In this document: piece after piece, positions 8,872-17,687 of the stretch
How positions within the stretch are numbered: position 1 is the first letter of the stretch
Layout: the number at the start of each line of letters is the position of its first letter
Origin: Owenweeksia sp964619125
GTDB lineage: Bacteria; Bacteroidota; Bacteroidia; Flavobacteriales; Schleiferiaceae
DNA: 64,000 nt
Reading direction: 5' to 3'
Assembly (NCBI GenBank): GCA_964619125.1
Contig: CAZUCA010000001.1
Location: 1-64,000 of the forward strand
Notes under the pieces: generated by a model
Told to the model about the DNA's origin: nothing
Databases searched by the model: none
Seen by the model: the letters and a program-made list of their open reading frames with translations, nothing else
Program-made: the position numbers and the translations under genes

Positions 8872-9888
8872 ATGAATCGTAAGAATCTTCTGTACCTGCT
8901 GGTATTAATCATATTGCTGGGCGTAGCCGGCTATTTTATCAGCAAGGAAGACCGCTCCGGAACCCTGGAACGGCGCACCGATTACTCCTTTACCATTGAG
9001 GATACCGCCGCGGTGGACAAAATTATTATTGCCGATAAGACCCCTTCAAAGGTTACCCTTGAGCGGATTGGCGGACGCTGGATGGTGAATGGTGATTATC
9101 CCGCCCGCACCGATGCCATGGAGACCCTGCTGATGACCCTGAATCGCATGGAGATGCGCAATTTTGTACCGGAGAAGTTGCAGCAAACGGTCATCAAGCG
9201 CATGACCGTGTATGGTAAGGAGGTAAATGTGTATAAAAACGGGAAGCTGTTCAAGACCTTTTATGTGGGTACCGAAACCCACGATGAAATGGGAACCTAT
9301 ATGATGATAAAGAATTCAGACCAGCCTTTTGCCGTGCACATTCCCGGCTTTAACGGCTATCTGTCCTCACGTTTCTTTACCCAGCCTCACCTGTGGCGCA
9401 GTCGCCAGATAACCTACATCCGCCCCCGCGATATCAAAAGGGTGGAGATGGTATACCCCGATAGCAGTAATGCTTCATTTGTGCTGAATGTGTTTTCACC
9501 TGACAGTGTGTACCTGCAGGATGCCGAGAGTGGCCAGGTGATTCCACGGATCAATCGCATGAAAGCGCGACTGTTTCTCAACTCGGTGGGGCAGATGCAC
9601 TATGAAGGCGCCATTTTACCCACCGACCCTATTTGGCAACGCCGTGATTCCCTGCTGGCCAGTACACCGGTATTTGAGCTGGAAGTAAAGGATATCGATG
9701 GCAAGGTGACCAATCTGCAGGGGTATCGCATTAAGGGTGATCCCAATACCTTTGATCCTGAGCTTACGCCTAAGGCCTTTGATCCGGACCGCATGCATGG
9801 CTTCATAAATGAAGATCAGATGGTATTGATCCAGTATTACGGATTGCGCAATGTGTTGCTGGGGAAAGAGTACTTTCTGAAACCTTAG
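8872..9888 (+). CDS. DUF4340 domain protein
   Basis: A 338-residue protein with an N-terminal membrane anchor (NLLYLLVLIILLGVAGYFI) followed by a soluble, strand-rich DUF4340 region (residues about 60-300). DUF4340 proteins commonly lie beside GldG-like ABC transporter genes, and this one starts 13 nt after gldG, so it is likely an accessory periplasmic partner of the GldFG complex. The start at 8872 (MNRKNLL) is chosen because upstream in-frame codons lie inside gldG. No catalytic motif is seen. Confidence 0.85.
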   Translation: MNRKNLLYLLVLIILLGVAGYFISKEDRSGTLERRTDYSFTIEDTAAVDKIIIADKTPSKVTLERIGGRWMVNGDYPARTDAMETLLMTLNRMEMRNFVPEKLQQTVIKRMTVYGKEVNVYKNGKLFKTFYVGTETHDEMGTYMMIKNSDQPFAVHIPGFNGYLSSRFFTQPHLWRSRQITYIRPRDIKRVEMVYPDSSNASFVLNVFSPDSVYLQDAESGQVIPRINRMKARLFLNSVGQMHYEGAILPTDPIWQRRDSLLASTPVFELEVKDIDGKVTNLQGYRIKGDPNTFDPELTPKAFDPDRMHGFINEDQMVLIQYYGLRNVLLGKEYFLKP

Positions 9889-9939
9889 GCTGTTAGAAAA
9901 TTTTGAAAACAAATCCCTGCTAAGGGCCGATATTCCATA

Positions 9940-9947
9940 TATATTTG
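9940..9947 (+). promoter_or_regulatory. -7 element (TATATTTG) for dnaN
   Basis: TATATTTG matches TAnnTTTG exactly. It lies 43 nt upstream of the dnaN start in the 102-nt gap after the DUF4340 gene. No good -33 motif is seen at 19-21 nt. Confidence 0.5.
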
Positions 9948-9990
9948 TTCCGCGCTAAAAGCAAGCGCTGACTAATCAAAATCTTACCAC

Positions 9991-11112
9991 ATGAAATTTA
10001 TCGTTTCTAGCGGAGCTTTATTGAAACAGTTGCAAATTGTGGGTGGCGTGTTGAATAACAACAACACACTGGCCATTCTGGATAACTTTCTGTTCAAGCT
10101 GGAAGGTAAGCAGCTTACCATTTCTGCCAGCGATCTCGAGACCACCATCAGTGCTACCCTGGAGGTAGACAGTGAGGATGAAGGTTTGGCCGCTATCCCG
10201 GCCCGGCTGCTGCTCGACGGCCTCAAAGCCCTGCCTGAGCAGCCTGTTACCTTTGTGCTCGACGATAAAAGCGGCACCGTGGAAATGAGCTCTGATTACG
10301 GTAAGTACTCATTGGCCTTTGTTGATGGTGAAGAGTTTCCCCGCCTGCCTGAAATGGAGGATGTAAGTAAAACGGTGCTGCCGGGAGAAATCCTTGCCCA
10401 GGCCATTACTAAAACCCTCTTTGCCGCTGGCAACGATGAATTGCGCCCGGTAATGTCAGGTGTGTTCTTTCAGTTCAACAGCGATAGCCTCACCTTTGTG
10501 GCAACTGATGCCCATAAGTTGGTGCGTTACCGTCGCCACGATCACAAGAGCGATCATACGGCCGAATTCATCATGCCCCGCAAGCCACTCACCATTTTGA
10601 AGTCTACCCTTGCCAGCATTGGTGATGAGGTGAACATCATTTACAACGAGACCAACGCTCGCTTTGAGTTTGAAAATATTGTGCTCACCTGCCGTCTGAT
10701 TGATGGTAAGTACCCCAATTACGAGGCGGTAATTCCTAAGGAAAACCCCAACACCATGGAGATTGAGCGTACTACCTTTTTGAGTTCCGTGAAGCGGGTG
10801 GCAATTTTCTCCAATAAAACTACTCACCAGGTAAGGCTTAAAATAGCGGGTTCAGAGTTGCAGGTGTCTGCCGAAGACCTTGATTTTAGTAACAAGGCCC
10901 ACGAAAGACTGGCCTGTAACTACCAGGGTGACGATATGGAAATTGGCTTCAACAGCCGCTTCCTTACCGAAATGCTGACTAACCTTGAGAGCGATAACAT
11001 CAGCCTGGAAATGTCAGCTCCTAACCGTGCCGGTATCATACTGCCGGTTGATTCATTAGAAGAAGGTGAGGATGTGCTCATGCTGGTAATGCCAGTTATG
11101 TTGAATAGCTAA
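9991..11112 (+). CDS. dnaN: DNA polymerase III beta sliding clamp
   Basis: A 373-residue beta clamp with the three repeated clamp domains. Recognisable parts are MKFIVSSGALLKQLQIVGGVLNNNNTLAILDNFL at the start, the FVATDAHKLVRYRR segment of the second domain, and the C-terminal VMPVMLNS, which corresponds to the family's MPMR-like tail. It forms a ring on DNA that tethers polymerases and repair factors. dinB in this window ends in QLTLEF, which fits a clamp-binding motif, so the two products probably interact. It has its own promoter-like element and is 14 nt from the phosphoesterase gene. Confidence 0.98.
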   Translation: MKFIVSSGALLKQLQIVGGVLNNNNTLAILDNFLFKLEGKQLTISASDLETTISATLEVDSEDEGLAAIPARLLLDGLKALPEQPVTFVLDDKSGTVEMSSDYGKYSLAFVDGEEFPRLPEMEDVSKTVLPGEILAQAITKTLFAAGNDELRPVMSGVFFQFNSDSLTFVATDAHKLVRYRRHDHKSDHTAEFIMPRKPLTILKSTLASIGDEVNIIYNETNARFEFENIVLTCRLIDGKYPNYEAVIPKENPNTMEIERTTFLSSVKRVAIFSNKTTHQVRLKIAGSELQVSAEDLDFSNKAHERLACNYQGDDMEIGFNSRFLTEMLTNLESDNISLEMSAPNRAGIILPVDSLEEGEDVLMLVMPVMLNS

Positions 11113-11126
11113 ATTTTTTCCCGCCG

Positions 11127-11789
11127 ATGCAGCAGTTGATGGTTGTTGGCGATGTTCACGGTTGTTTTCACACCCTTCAGAAGTTGGTGGAAGACCACTG
11201 GGACCCCGAAACCATGTTGCTTATACAGGTGGGTGATCTGGTCAATAAGGGGCTGCACTCCGTCAAGTGCATTCGCTATTGGCGCGACCTTCAAAACCAT
11301 TACTCTGACCGGGTTATCCTGCTGCAGGGCAATCACGAGCTTAAATTTGTGGAGCACCTGCGCGAGGCGGGCTTTTATTCCTCCTGGGGGAGTCTCAAAT
11401 TTAATTTGCGTCGTGAAGGTCTTGACGTGGATGAGGTGGTTTACTGGTTGGAGAACCTGCCTTTGAAATGGGAAAATGAGCATCTGCTCATCAGTCATGC
11501 CGGCGTGGGTAAAGGGGTGAAAAAGCCTTTTAAGCCAGGCAACTCCCAGGGAGTTTTGTACAACAAAAAAACCCTGAAGGATTTAGGTAAATTGCAAATT
11601 AAGGGCCATAGCATTGTTGATGGCCATAAGCCCTTGTTTAAGCCTTCAGAAAATGCATGGTATATCGACACCGGCGCCTGGACCAAGCGCTTTTTATCGG
11701 CCTTGGTGATCAACGAAGACGGTAGCCGTCCCCGCATAGAACGCATGGCTACCCAGGCGCAGGACAGGGTATTTCGCTGGGCCCATTAG
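11127..11789 (+). CDS. Calcineurin-like metallophosphoesterase (ApaH/PrpE type)
   Basis: A 220-residue metallophosphoesterase. Metal-binding motifs are all present in order: GDVHG (residues 8-12), GDLVNKG, GNHE, SHAG and DTGAW. The arrangement resembles bis(5'-nucleosyl)-tetraphosphatases and serine/threonine protein phosphatases of the PrpE/ApaH group, so the substrate could be Ap4A or a phosphoprotein; sequence alone does not decide. It follows dnaN by 14 nt, so the two may be cotranscribed. Confidence 0.88.
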   Translation: MQQLMVVGDVHGCFHTLQKLVEDHWDPETMLLIQVGDLVNKGLHSVKCIRYWRDLQNHYSDRVILLQGNHELKFVEHLREAGFYSSWGSLKFNLRREGLDVDEVVYWLENLPLKWENEHLLISHAGVGKGVKKPFKPGNSQGVLYNKKTLKDLGKLQIKGHSIVDGHKPLFKPSENAWYIDTGAWTKRFLSALVINEDGSRPRIERMATQAQDRVFRWAH

Positions 11790-11847
11790 ACTTTAAAACC
11801 CTCGCTGCTTTGCGAAGCTAAAGCGGTGAAATCCATGTTAAGAGGCT

Positions 11848-11895
11848 ACTTTGAAGGCTGGGGTGATCCCCTTGGAAAGTTGGCTTAAAGTCTTT
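11848..11895 (+). terminator. Imperfect hairpin with T-run after the phosphoesterase gene
   Basis: ACTTT (11848-11852) can pair with AAAGT (11876-11880), with an inner GGGG-TGAT-CCCC stem, and a T-run follows at 11891-11897. The stem has unpaired bulges, so the terminator call is weak. The rest of the 226-nt intergenic stretch holds the pruA promoter. Confidence 0.25.
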
Positions 11896-11950
11896 TTAAT
11901 GAGAATGTTAAACAATTTAGCTATGCCTGCATTGGTGTAGCAAATCACGA

Positions 11951-11981
11951 TTTGGCGGCCTTCACCATTATACTATTTTTG
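11951..11981 (+). promoter_or_regulatory. Promoter of pruA (TTTG-N19-TATTTTTG)
   Basis: TTTG at 11951-11954 and TATTTTTG at 11974-11981 with a 19-nt spacer match the Bacteroidota consensus at both elements. The start codon is 34 nt after the -7 element. An inverted pair GGCGGCC (11954-11960) and GGCCGCG (11983-11989) brackets the -7 region and could be an operator. Confidence 0.65.
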
Positions 11982-12015
11982 TTGGCCGCGAATAGAACTT
12001 CACAAACAAGTAGAT

Positions 12016-13647
12016 ATGCCAAAAGGAATTTTTGAAGTACCGTATCCGGTTAACGAGCCGATACTCGATTACGAACCCGGATCAGCCGAGCGCAAGGAAG
12101 TGCAGGCTACCTATGATAAGATGTGGAACTCCACCATTGAGATTCCCATGGTAATTGGTGGTAAGAAGATTACTACCGGAAACCTGCAACGGGTACTGCC
12201 TCCGCATGACCACCAACACGACGTGGGGTCATTCCACTTCGGTACCGCCGATCATGTTAAGCAGGCCATTGATGCCAGCCTGGCTGCCAAGGAAGATTGG
12301 GAAAATATGCCCTGGGAACACCGGGCCGCTATTTTTCTGCGCGCGGCCGACCTGATGGCCGGACCGTACCGTCAGCGTCTTAACGCTGCCACCATGATCG
12401 GTCAGGGGAAGAATATTTTTCAGGCCGAGATCGATTCTGCCTGTGAGATTGTGGATTTTCTGCGTTTTAATGTTTACTTCATGACGCAGATTTACTCTGA
12501 TCAGCCCGATAGCAGCCCCGGCCAGTGGAATCGCCTTGAATATCGTGCCCTGGAAGGCTTTACCTATGCTATTACTCCCTTTAACTTTACTGCTATTGCC
12601 GGTAACCTGCCCAGCTGTATGGCCATGATGGGGAACACCGTGGTGTGGAAGCCTTCACTGAGCCAGGCTTACTCAGCCCATGTATTGATGGAGGCTTTTG
12701 AGGAAGCGGGCGTGCCTCCCGGAGTAATCAACATGATCTTCACCGATCCCCAGGAGACCTCAGATATCATTTTCTCACATCCCGATTTTGCCGGCTTGCA
12801 TTTTACCGGTAGCACCACCGTGTTTAAGCACATCTGGAAGAATATCGGTAACAATATCGATAAGTACCGTACTTACCCTCGTATTGTAGGGGAAACAGGC
12901 GGTAAGGACTTTGTGCTGGCTCATCCCTCGGCCTTCGCCGATCAGGTTGCCACCGCATTGCTGCGCGGAGCCTTTGAGTACCAGGGACAGAAATGTAGCG
13001 CCGCTTCCAGGGCCTATGTCCCTAAGAGTATGTGGCCGGCTGTGAAAGAAAAGCTGGTAAAAGACCTGGAGACAATTTCGATGGGTGGTCCCCGCGACTT
13101 TACCAATTTCGTAAATGCCGTAATCCACGAACAGTCTTTTGACAAGCTAAAGAAGTACATTGATCAGGCCAAGGAAGATGCCGGTGTGGAGCTGGTGGCA
13201 GGTGGTAACTGCGATAAGTCTACCGGTTACTTTGTAGAACCTACTGTTTTGCGGGTTGATGATCCCCAGTATGTTACTATGCATACTGAATTGTTTGGCC
13301 CTGTGCTCACCATTTATGTATATGATGATGAGAAATATGATGAGACGGTAGATCTGCTGGATAATACTTCTGATTATGGTCTTACCGGTGCCATCTTTTC
13401 ACAGGATAAAAAGGTGGTAGCTGAAACTACCAATCGCCTGCGTCATGCTGCTGGTAATTTCTATATCAATGACAAGCCTACTGGTGCCGTGGTGGGGCAG
13501 CAACCCTTTGGTGGTGCCCGTGCTTCAGGTACTAATGATAAGGCCGGTAGTGTATGGAACCTTACCCGTTGGGTTAGCCCCCGGGTGATCAAGGAAACTT
13601 TTGTTCCCCCTACGGACTATCGTTACCCTTTCCTGGCTGAAGATTAA
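12016..13647 (+). CDS. pruA: L-glutamate gamma-semialdehyde dehydrogenase (1-pyrroline-5-carboxylate dehydrogenase)
   Basis: A 543-residue aldehyde dehydrogenase of the PruA type found in Bacteroidota and eukaryotes. It oxidises glutamate semialdehyde to glutamate with NAD+, the second step of proline breakdown. The active-site glutamate is in VGETGGKD (E293) and the catalytic cysteine in GQKCSAASR (C327). The length matches the monofunctional approximately 540-aa enzyme, not the PutA fusion; no proline dehydrogenase gene is in the window. It stands alone between its own promoter (11951-11981) and a strong terminator (13675-13700). Confidence 0.97.
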   Translation: MPKGIFEVPYPVNEPILDYEPGSAERKEVQATYDKMWNSTIEIPMVIGGKKITTGNLQRVLPPHDHQHDVGSFHFGTADHVKQAIDASLAAKEDWENMPWEHRAAIFLRAADLMAGPYRQRLNAATMIGQGKNIFQAEIDSACEIVDFLRFNVYFMTQIYSDQPDSSPGQWNRLEYRALEGFTYAITPFNFTAIAGNLPSCMAMMGNTVVWKPSLSQAYSAHVLMEAFEEAGVPPGVINMIFTDPQETSDIIFSHPDFAGLHFTGSTTVFKHIWKNIGNNIDKYRTYPRIVGETGGKDFVLAHPSAFADQVATALLRGAFEYQGQKCSAASRAYVPKSMWPAVKEKLVKDLETISMGGPRDFTNFVNAVIHEQSFDKLKKYIDQAKEDAGVELVAGGNCDKSTGYFVEPTVLRVDDPQYVTMHTELFGPVLTIYVYDDEKYDETVDLLDNTSDYGLTGAIFSQDKKVVAETTNRLRHAAGNFYINDKPTGAVVGQQPFGGARASGTNDKAGSVWNLTRWVSPRVIKETFVPPTDYRYPFLAED

Positions 13648-13674
13648 GTTGCAGTCAAATATTAAGTAATTGTT

Positions 13675-13700
13675 AAAGCCACCTTCGGGTGGCTTTTTTA
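13675..13700 (+). terminator. Rho-independent terminator after pruA
   Basis: AAAGCCACC, loop TTCG, GGTGGCTTT then a T-run. A GNRA-like UUCG tetraloop and a perfect stem make this a strong terminator, 27 nt after the pruA stop. Confidence 0.9.
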
Positions 13701-13785
13701 TTGTGTATCAGTTATTTGGGTTGGTAGTTTGTTTTCAGCTTTTTGTTTATGTTACCTTAATGTTAATAGAAAGTAAATTAATTCA

Positions 13786-13793
13786 TATCTTTG
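13786..13793 (+). promoter_or_regulatory. -7 element (TATCTTTG) for the MORN-type gene
   Basis: An exact TAnnTTTG match 24 nt upstream of the ATG at 13818, in an AT-rich stretch after the pruA terminator. A -33 TTTG is not obvious. Confidence 0.55.
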
Positions 13794-13817
13794 AGGTCTA
13801 ATCTAAAAGTTAAGGCT

Positions 13818-14183
13818 ATGAAAATGAGAATCATGTTAAGTGTTGCTGTTCTGTTGATGACGATGGTTTCTCTTAGTGCCCAGCCTGCCGATACTTATAC
13901 TCAAAAAGAAGGAAAAACTTTCGTAACCCGGTATTATGATGATGGCACGGTACGGGAGTCAGGGAGCTATGACGGCAAATTGCTGGACGGTCAGTGGATG
14001 GAATATTCCACTGATGGTAAACTGAAAACCCAGGCCTATTTTGAAAACGGACAGAAAGAAGGAAAGTGGTATGTATGGACCGAAGACGGTCAGTATCTTT
14101 ACGAGGTAATTTACCAGGATAACCTCCTGGTGGATTCGCATAAATGGAAAATTGAAGAGCGCAGTTTACTGGCGATCGAATAA
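13818..14183 (+). CDS. Secreted MORN/YwqK-like repeat protein
   Basis: A 121-residue protein with a signal peptide (cleavage near SLSAQ) and three repeats of the MORN type: YYDDGTVRESGSYDGKLLDGQW, YSTDGKLKTQAYFENGQKEGKW, WTEDGQYLYEVIYQDNLLVDSH. Such proteins are often labelled YwqK-family antitoxins, but no toxin gene is adjacent, so that role is not supported here. The start at 13818 (MKMRIMLSV) is chosen because the earlier TTG lies inside the -7 element. It is a single-gene unit with its own promoter and terminator. Confidence 0.85.
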   Translation: MKMRIMLSVAVLLMTMVSLSAQPADTYTQKEGKTFVTRYYDDGTVRESGSYDGKLLDGQWMEYSTDGKLKTQAYFENGQKEGKWYVWTEDGQYLYEVIYQDNLLVDSHKWKIEERSLLAIE

Positions 14184-14227
14184 AATCCTGGCCGATAACA
14201 TTCTATTTCGGTTTGATTTGAATTGAA

Positions 14228-14258
14228 GATGCCCCATTTTTGGGGCATCTTTTTTTTT
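14228..14258 (+). terminator. Rho-independent terminator after the MORN-type gene
   Basis: GATGCCCC, loop ATTTTT, GGGGCATC followed by nine T. Strong and perfectly paired. yaaA starts 14 nt later. Confidence 0.92.
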
Positions 14259-14272
14259 ATAAGACACTTTCT

Positions 14273-15046
14273 ATGCTCGTATTTCTTTCGCCGGCCAAAA
14301 CCCTTGATTTCGAATCAGATCTCAGCTTGTATCAAAGCAGCACTCCTTATTTTATAGCAGAGGCCCAAAAGGTCAATGCTAAGTTAAGGCGCTGCTCACG
14401 CAAAAAGCTAACTGAACTACAGTCTATCAGCGGTCAGCTGGCATCGCTGAACTACGATCGCAATCAAAGCTGGGAAATGGAAAATCATGAAGCGGAAGGC
14501 CGGCAGGCAGCCCTTGCTTTTAAGGGCGATGTGTATGTGGGGCTTAAGGCAGAGCGCTGGAGTGATGGCGATATGGCCTATGCTGCTGAGCACTTGCGCA
14601 TACTGTCGGGGTTATACGGGGTATTGAAACCTAATGACCTCATTTTACCCTATCGGCTTGAAATGGGTACCAAACTGCCGGTGGGCCGCCGAAAAAATCT
14701 ATATCACTTCTGGGGCGACAAGATCAAAAAGTACTTCAGGGAAAAGGATCTCAGTCAGGAACTGATCGTAAACCTGGCCAGTAACGAGTACTTTAAAGCG
14801 GTGGAATCAGCGGCACTGAAAAATAATGTGCTCAATGTAGAGTTTAAAGATTACTCCGGTGGTCAGTTTAAAGTGCTGAGCTTTTTTGCCAAAAAGGCCC
14901 GGGGCCTTATGGCTGATTATATCGTAAGAAATCGCATCAACGATGCCGAAGACCTCAAGGGTTTTAATAGTGAGAATTACTATTTTGACGCCAAAACATC
15001 ATCTCAAAACAACTACGTATTTTTACGGGATAAGCAAAACGCATGA
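14273..15046 (+). CDS. yaaA: Peroxide stress protein YaaA (DUF328)
   Basis: A 257-residue YaaA/DUF328 family protein. Clear signatures are MLVFLSPAKTLDFE at the start, AFKGDVYVGL, LRILSGLYGVLKPNDLILPYRLEMGTKL, NLYHFWGDKI and NLASNEYFKAV. In E. coli YaaA lowers free iron during hydrogen peroxide stress and binds DNA. The start at 14273 is chosen because the upstream TTG lies inside the terminator. It overlaps the next gene by 4 nt. Confidence 0.94.
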   Translation: MLVFLSPAKTLDFESDLSLYQSSTPYFIAEAQKVNAKLRRCSRKKLTELQSISGQLASLNYDRNQSWEMENHEAEGRQAALAFKGDVYVGLKAERWSDGDMAYAAEHLRILSGLYGVLKPNDLILPYRLEMGTKLPVGRRKNLYHFWGDKIKKYFREKDLSQELIVNLASNEYFKAVESAALKNNVLNVEFKDYSGGQFKVLSFFAKKARGLMADYIVRNRINDAEDLKGFNSENYYFDAKTSSQNNYVFLRDKQNA

Positions 15047-15708
15047 AAAAATTAATTGCTCTGCCACTGGCTCTTTTCTTTTCGCTGGCCCTTGCGGCCC
15101 AATCGCGCACTTCATCCAACGAGTTTGGCCTCGGTGTAGGTACTCTGAATTATTATGGTGATATCGCTACCACCCGCTCTACTTCGGCCTTGTTTGCTGA
15201 AATGCGGCCCAACTTCAGTTTTCTCGCCAAGCGCAATTTTAATGATCTCTTTGCCCTGGGGGTCGACGTCAGCTATGGCTTTTTGTATGCCAGCGATGAA
15301 AATCACTCGCAGCCTAACCGTGGCATGTCGGTTACTACCAGCATTATGCAGCTCAACCCTTTCGCAGAGCTAAACCTCATTCGCTTCGGCAAATTTCACT
15401 ATGACCGTAAGTTTACCCTATACATAAAAGCCGGGGGAGGGGTGATTGCTTATAACCCTGAAATATCGGTGCAGGAAGTATTTCCATCCAATGTTGATCC
15501 GGAACCCAATGCTTATACCGGGTTTAATTTTTTTGGCGGTGCAGGAATGCGTTTTCGTCTGGGCTTTAAGTCGGTGCTTAGCCTGGAAGCAGCGCGTCAT
15601 ATGACCACGGTGGATGACCTGGATGGTTTCCTCTACAACGACGGTACTGGCGGAAAAAATGATTCCTACGGCGGTGTTAAGGTGATCTTCACCCGGATGT
15701 TTTTCTAG
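15043..15708 (+). CDS. DUF6089 outer membrane beta-barrel protein
   Basis: A 221-residue protein with a signal peptide (cleavage after LALAAQ) and the N-terminal pattern FGLGVGTLNYYGDIATT, which is typical of DUF6089 barrel proteins of Bacteroidota. The C-terminal half shows alternating strands ending in the aromatic FTRMFF, as expected for an outer membrane barrel. It is coupled to yaaA by a 4-nt overlap. Function unknown. Its stop overlaps that of the convergent beta-helix lipoprotein by 4 nt. Confidence 0.85.
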   Translation: MKKLIALPLALFFSLALAAQSRTSSNEFGLGVGTLNYYGDIATTRSTSALFAEMRPNFSFLAKRNFNDLFALGVDVSYGFLYASDENHSQPNRGMSVTTSIMQLNPFAELNLIRFGKFHYDRKFTLYIKAGGGVIAYNPEISVQEVFPSNVDPEPNAYTGFNFFGGAGMRFRLGFKSVLSLEAARHMTTVDDLDGFLYNDGTGGKNDSYGGVKVIFTRMFF

Positions 15709-17189
15709 TACTGACGCTCGTAAGCCCCCAGGTCTGGTACACTGTTAAAGTTACGCGGATTACCTCTTATGTCGGAATTGGGGCCGGTAATTAAGGTTGA
15801 GCCTTGATCCACTGCCTGTGACAGGCTGTCAAGCTGATAGTTGTTTTCCTCGGGGTTAACAAAATCCGGATCGGCATTTACCAGTACCTGGTTGAAGTGG
15901 GTGGGGTCATTCACATCAAAGGTGGCATCATCGTTGTCCTTATCGTGTTTGAGCAGCAGATGGTCAAAATGGTAGTTCAGTTCCCCCTCCGTATCCTCTA
16001 AGATTGTGAGTTCATCACGGTTACGGCCGCTTATTATACAATTGATAATGGCGGCCTGGTTGAGGTCGCGCACTATTCTGATGGGGTTGCCGTCACGGTC
16101 GTAGGTATCCAGATAATTGGCCAGCGCCACCGCGGCAGTATTGCGGGTGGCACCACTCCAGTAATTAGCAAAGGTGCATTGTTTAAACTCATAAGAGCCG
16201 CCAAAGGCGTAAAAGAGATGCACGCCGGCATTGGCTATCACCAGGTTTTCGGCTTTCATATTCGCGTAGCCACCCAGCAGGCCGGTACGCGAGCTATTGA
16301 GGATGTAGCTGTTCTGGATCTCAAGGTTAGGGTTAAGGTTGCTGTCTACCCTGAGGGCAGTGGTGGCATTTTTAATCACCGCATTGCGGAGGAGATTGTT
16401 GCTACTTCCCCCCTGGATGAAAATTCCTCCCAGTACGCCGCCCCATTGGCCCGGGGCATTGTCGTAAAAACTTTCAAGGCGGTCGCTGGCAAACAGCACG
16501 GAATCACCGGCGCTAAAGCTGGTGGCATCTTCACCCACTCTCAGCGAACCTCCGCTAAACACCCACAAACCACTGTTTTGATGGAAGCGCACTTCGGCAC
16601 CACTCTTTATGTTTAACACACAGCCACTGTCTACTACGGCATAGCCATAAATGACATGAGGCTTATCATTAATCCAGTCGGTATTGCAGTCAATAATGGA
16701 GTAAGGGAGAATGCCATTGCCGAGGTCGATATAATTGGTGGGGTAATGGAAATACACATCCTGGGTACGGGCCAGCACTTTTACGTGCTGCATTACCCCT
16801 TTGTTGGCAAATAAAACCGAATCCTTGTAGAGGTAGGACTGGTTAAAACCATTTATCTCGGGAGTGATTTCTATGAAAATGTGAATGCTGTCATGCGGCA
16901 GTATCTCCACATTTTTGACACTTTTGCCGGGGATGCCGTTCACGTTCAGGCGATAGTAACTGGCTTCACCCCGGGCCAGGCTTACCTGGTCGATATTTAC
17001 CGTTTCCTCGCTCGGGTTGTATACTTTAAGGTTATAGGTAGAGGAGGCCACGGTGGTGAGGGCAGTGTCAAAATACACTGTGTCTTTCGAAAACTGCAGT
17101 TTTACACCGCTTGAGGCCAGCGGCAGCTCGCGGCGACAGGAGAAGAGGGTAAGGCTGAGAAGGCCCAGGATGAGGAGGAAGTTTTTCAT
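15705..17189 (-). CDS. Right-handed beta-helix lipoprotein (choice-of-anchor Q type)
   Basis: A 494-residue predicted lipoprotein (lipobox LFSC). The N-terminal approximately 120 residues look like an immunoglobulin-like domain (KDTVYFDTALTTVASSTYNLKVYNPSEETVNIDQVSLA). The middle is a parallel beta-helix built from short turns (GIFIQGGSSNNLLRNAVIKNATTALRVDS and following). The end, SDIRGNPRNFNSVPDLGAYE, is the signature seen at the end of choice-of-anchor Q proteins. The start at 17189 puts the signal peptide at residue 1. The likely place is the outer membrane surface; function unknown. Confidence 0.86.
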   Translation of the reverse strand: MKNFLLILGLLSLTLFSCRRELPLASSGVKLQFSKDTVYFDTALTTVASSTYNLKVYNPSEETVNIDQVSLARGEASYYRLNVNGIPGKSVKNVEILPHDSIHIFIEITPEINGFNQSYLYKDSVLFANKGVMQHVKVLARTQDVYFHYPTNYIDLGNGILPYSIIDCNTDWINDKPHVIYGYAVVDSGCVLNIKSGAEVRFHQNSGLWVFSGGSLRVGEDATSFSAGDSVLFASDRLESFYDNAPGQWGGVLGGIFIQGGSSNNLLRNAVIKNATTALRVDSNLNPNLEIQNSYILNSSRTGLLGGYANMKAENLVIANAGVHLFYAFGGSYEFKQCTFANYWSGATRNTAAVALANYLDTYDRDGNPIRIVRDLNQAAIINCIISGRNRDELTILEDTEGELNYHFDHLLLKHDKDNDDATFDVNDPTHFNQVLVNADPDFVNPEENNYQLDSLSQAVDQGSTLITGPNSDIRGNPRNFNSVPDLGAYERQY

Positions 17190-17251
17190 ATGTGGCTGAT
17201 AACGCGCAATTAGCAACTGGTATTTTATGCTAACAATCTTTAAATATGTTC

Positions 17252-17282
17252 TTGTGTAACTAAAAATAGGACTCTATCTTTG
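17252..17282 (+). promoter_or_regulatory. Promoter of rpmE2 (TTG-N20-TATCTTTG)
   Basis: TTG at 17252-17254 and TATCTTTG at 17275-17282 are separated by 20 nt, matching the phylum consensus. The leader to the ATG at 17333 is about 45 nt. Confidence 0.75.
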
Positions 17283-17332
17283 CAGCCCTTTAAAAGTTGG
17301 GCAAAATCCTAACGCCAAAGAAACTAAGAATT

Positions 17333-17584
17333 ATGAAAAAAGGCATACATCCAGAAAACTACCGCGAGTGCGTATTCAAAGATATGGGTACCGGTGACTT
17401 CTTTATCACCCGCTCTTGCGCTGAGACCAGAGATACTGAGACTATTGAAGGGGTTGAGTATCCGTTGATCAAGATGGAAATTTCGGCTGCTTCTCACCCA
17501 TTCTATACCGGTAAGGTTAAACTGGTTGACTCTGCTGGTCGTGTGGATAAATTCCGCAACCGCTACGCCAAATTCAAGAAATAA
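17333..17584 (+). CDS. rpmE2: 50S ribosomal protein L31 type B
   Basis: An 83-residue L31. It starts MKKGIHPENYRECVFKD and ends FRNRYAKFKK. It lacks the four zinc-binding cysteines of the zinc form (two Cys only, C13 and C29), so it is the zinc-free type B paralogue, which can replace the zinc form when zinc is scarce. It has its own consensus promoter and terminator, in keeping with strong single-gene expression. Confidence 0.97.
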   Translation: MKKGIHPENYRECVFKDMGTGDFFITRSCAETRDTETIEGVEYPLIKMEISAASHPFYTGKVKLVDSAGRVDKFRNRYAKFKK

Positions 17585-17612
17585 GAATTGGAGATTTGAT
17601 TTTATAAGTGAG

Positions 17613-17645
17613 AGCCCCGGTATTCAACCGGGGCTTTTTATTTTT
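17613..17645 (+). terminator. Rho-independent terminator after rpmE2
   Basis: AGCCCCGGT, loop ATTCA, ACCGGGGCT then TTTTTATTTTT. A nine-base perfect stem 28 nt after the rpmE2 stop. Confidence 0.92.
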
Positions 17646-17687
17646 GGGCCAGTACTAAAAAAATATATTCCTGCCAATACCCGCTCT

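Noticed and set aside
13818..14183. Toxin-antitoxin system suggested by the YwqK-like label
   Set aside because: No toxin-like gene is next to it, it has a signal peptide, and its own promoter and terminator isolate it.
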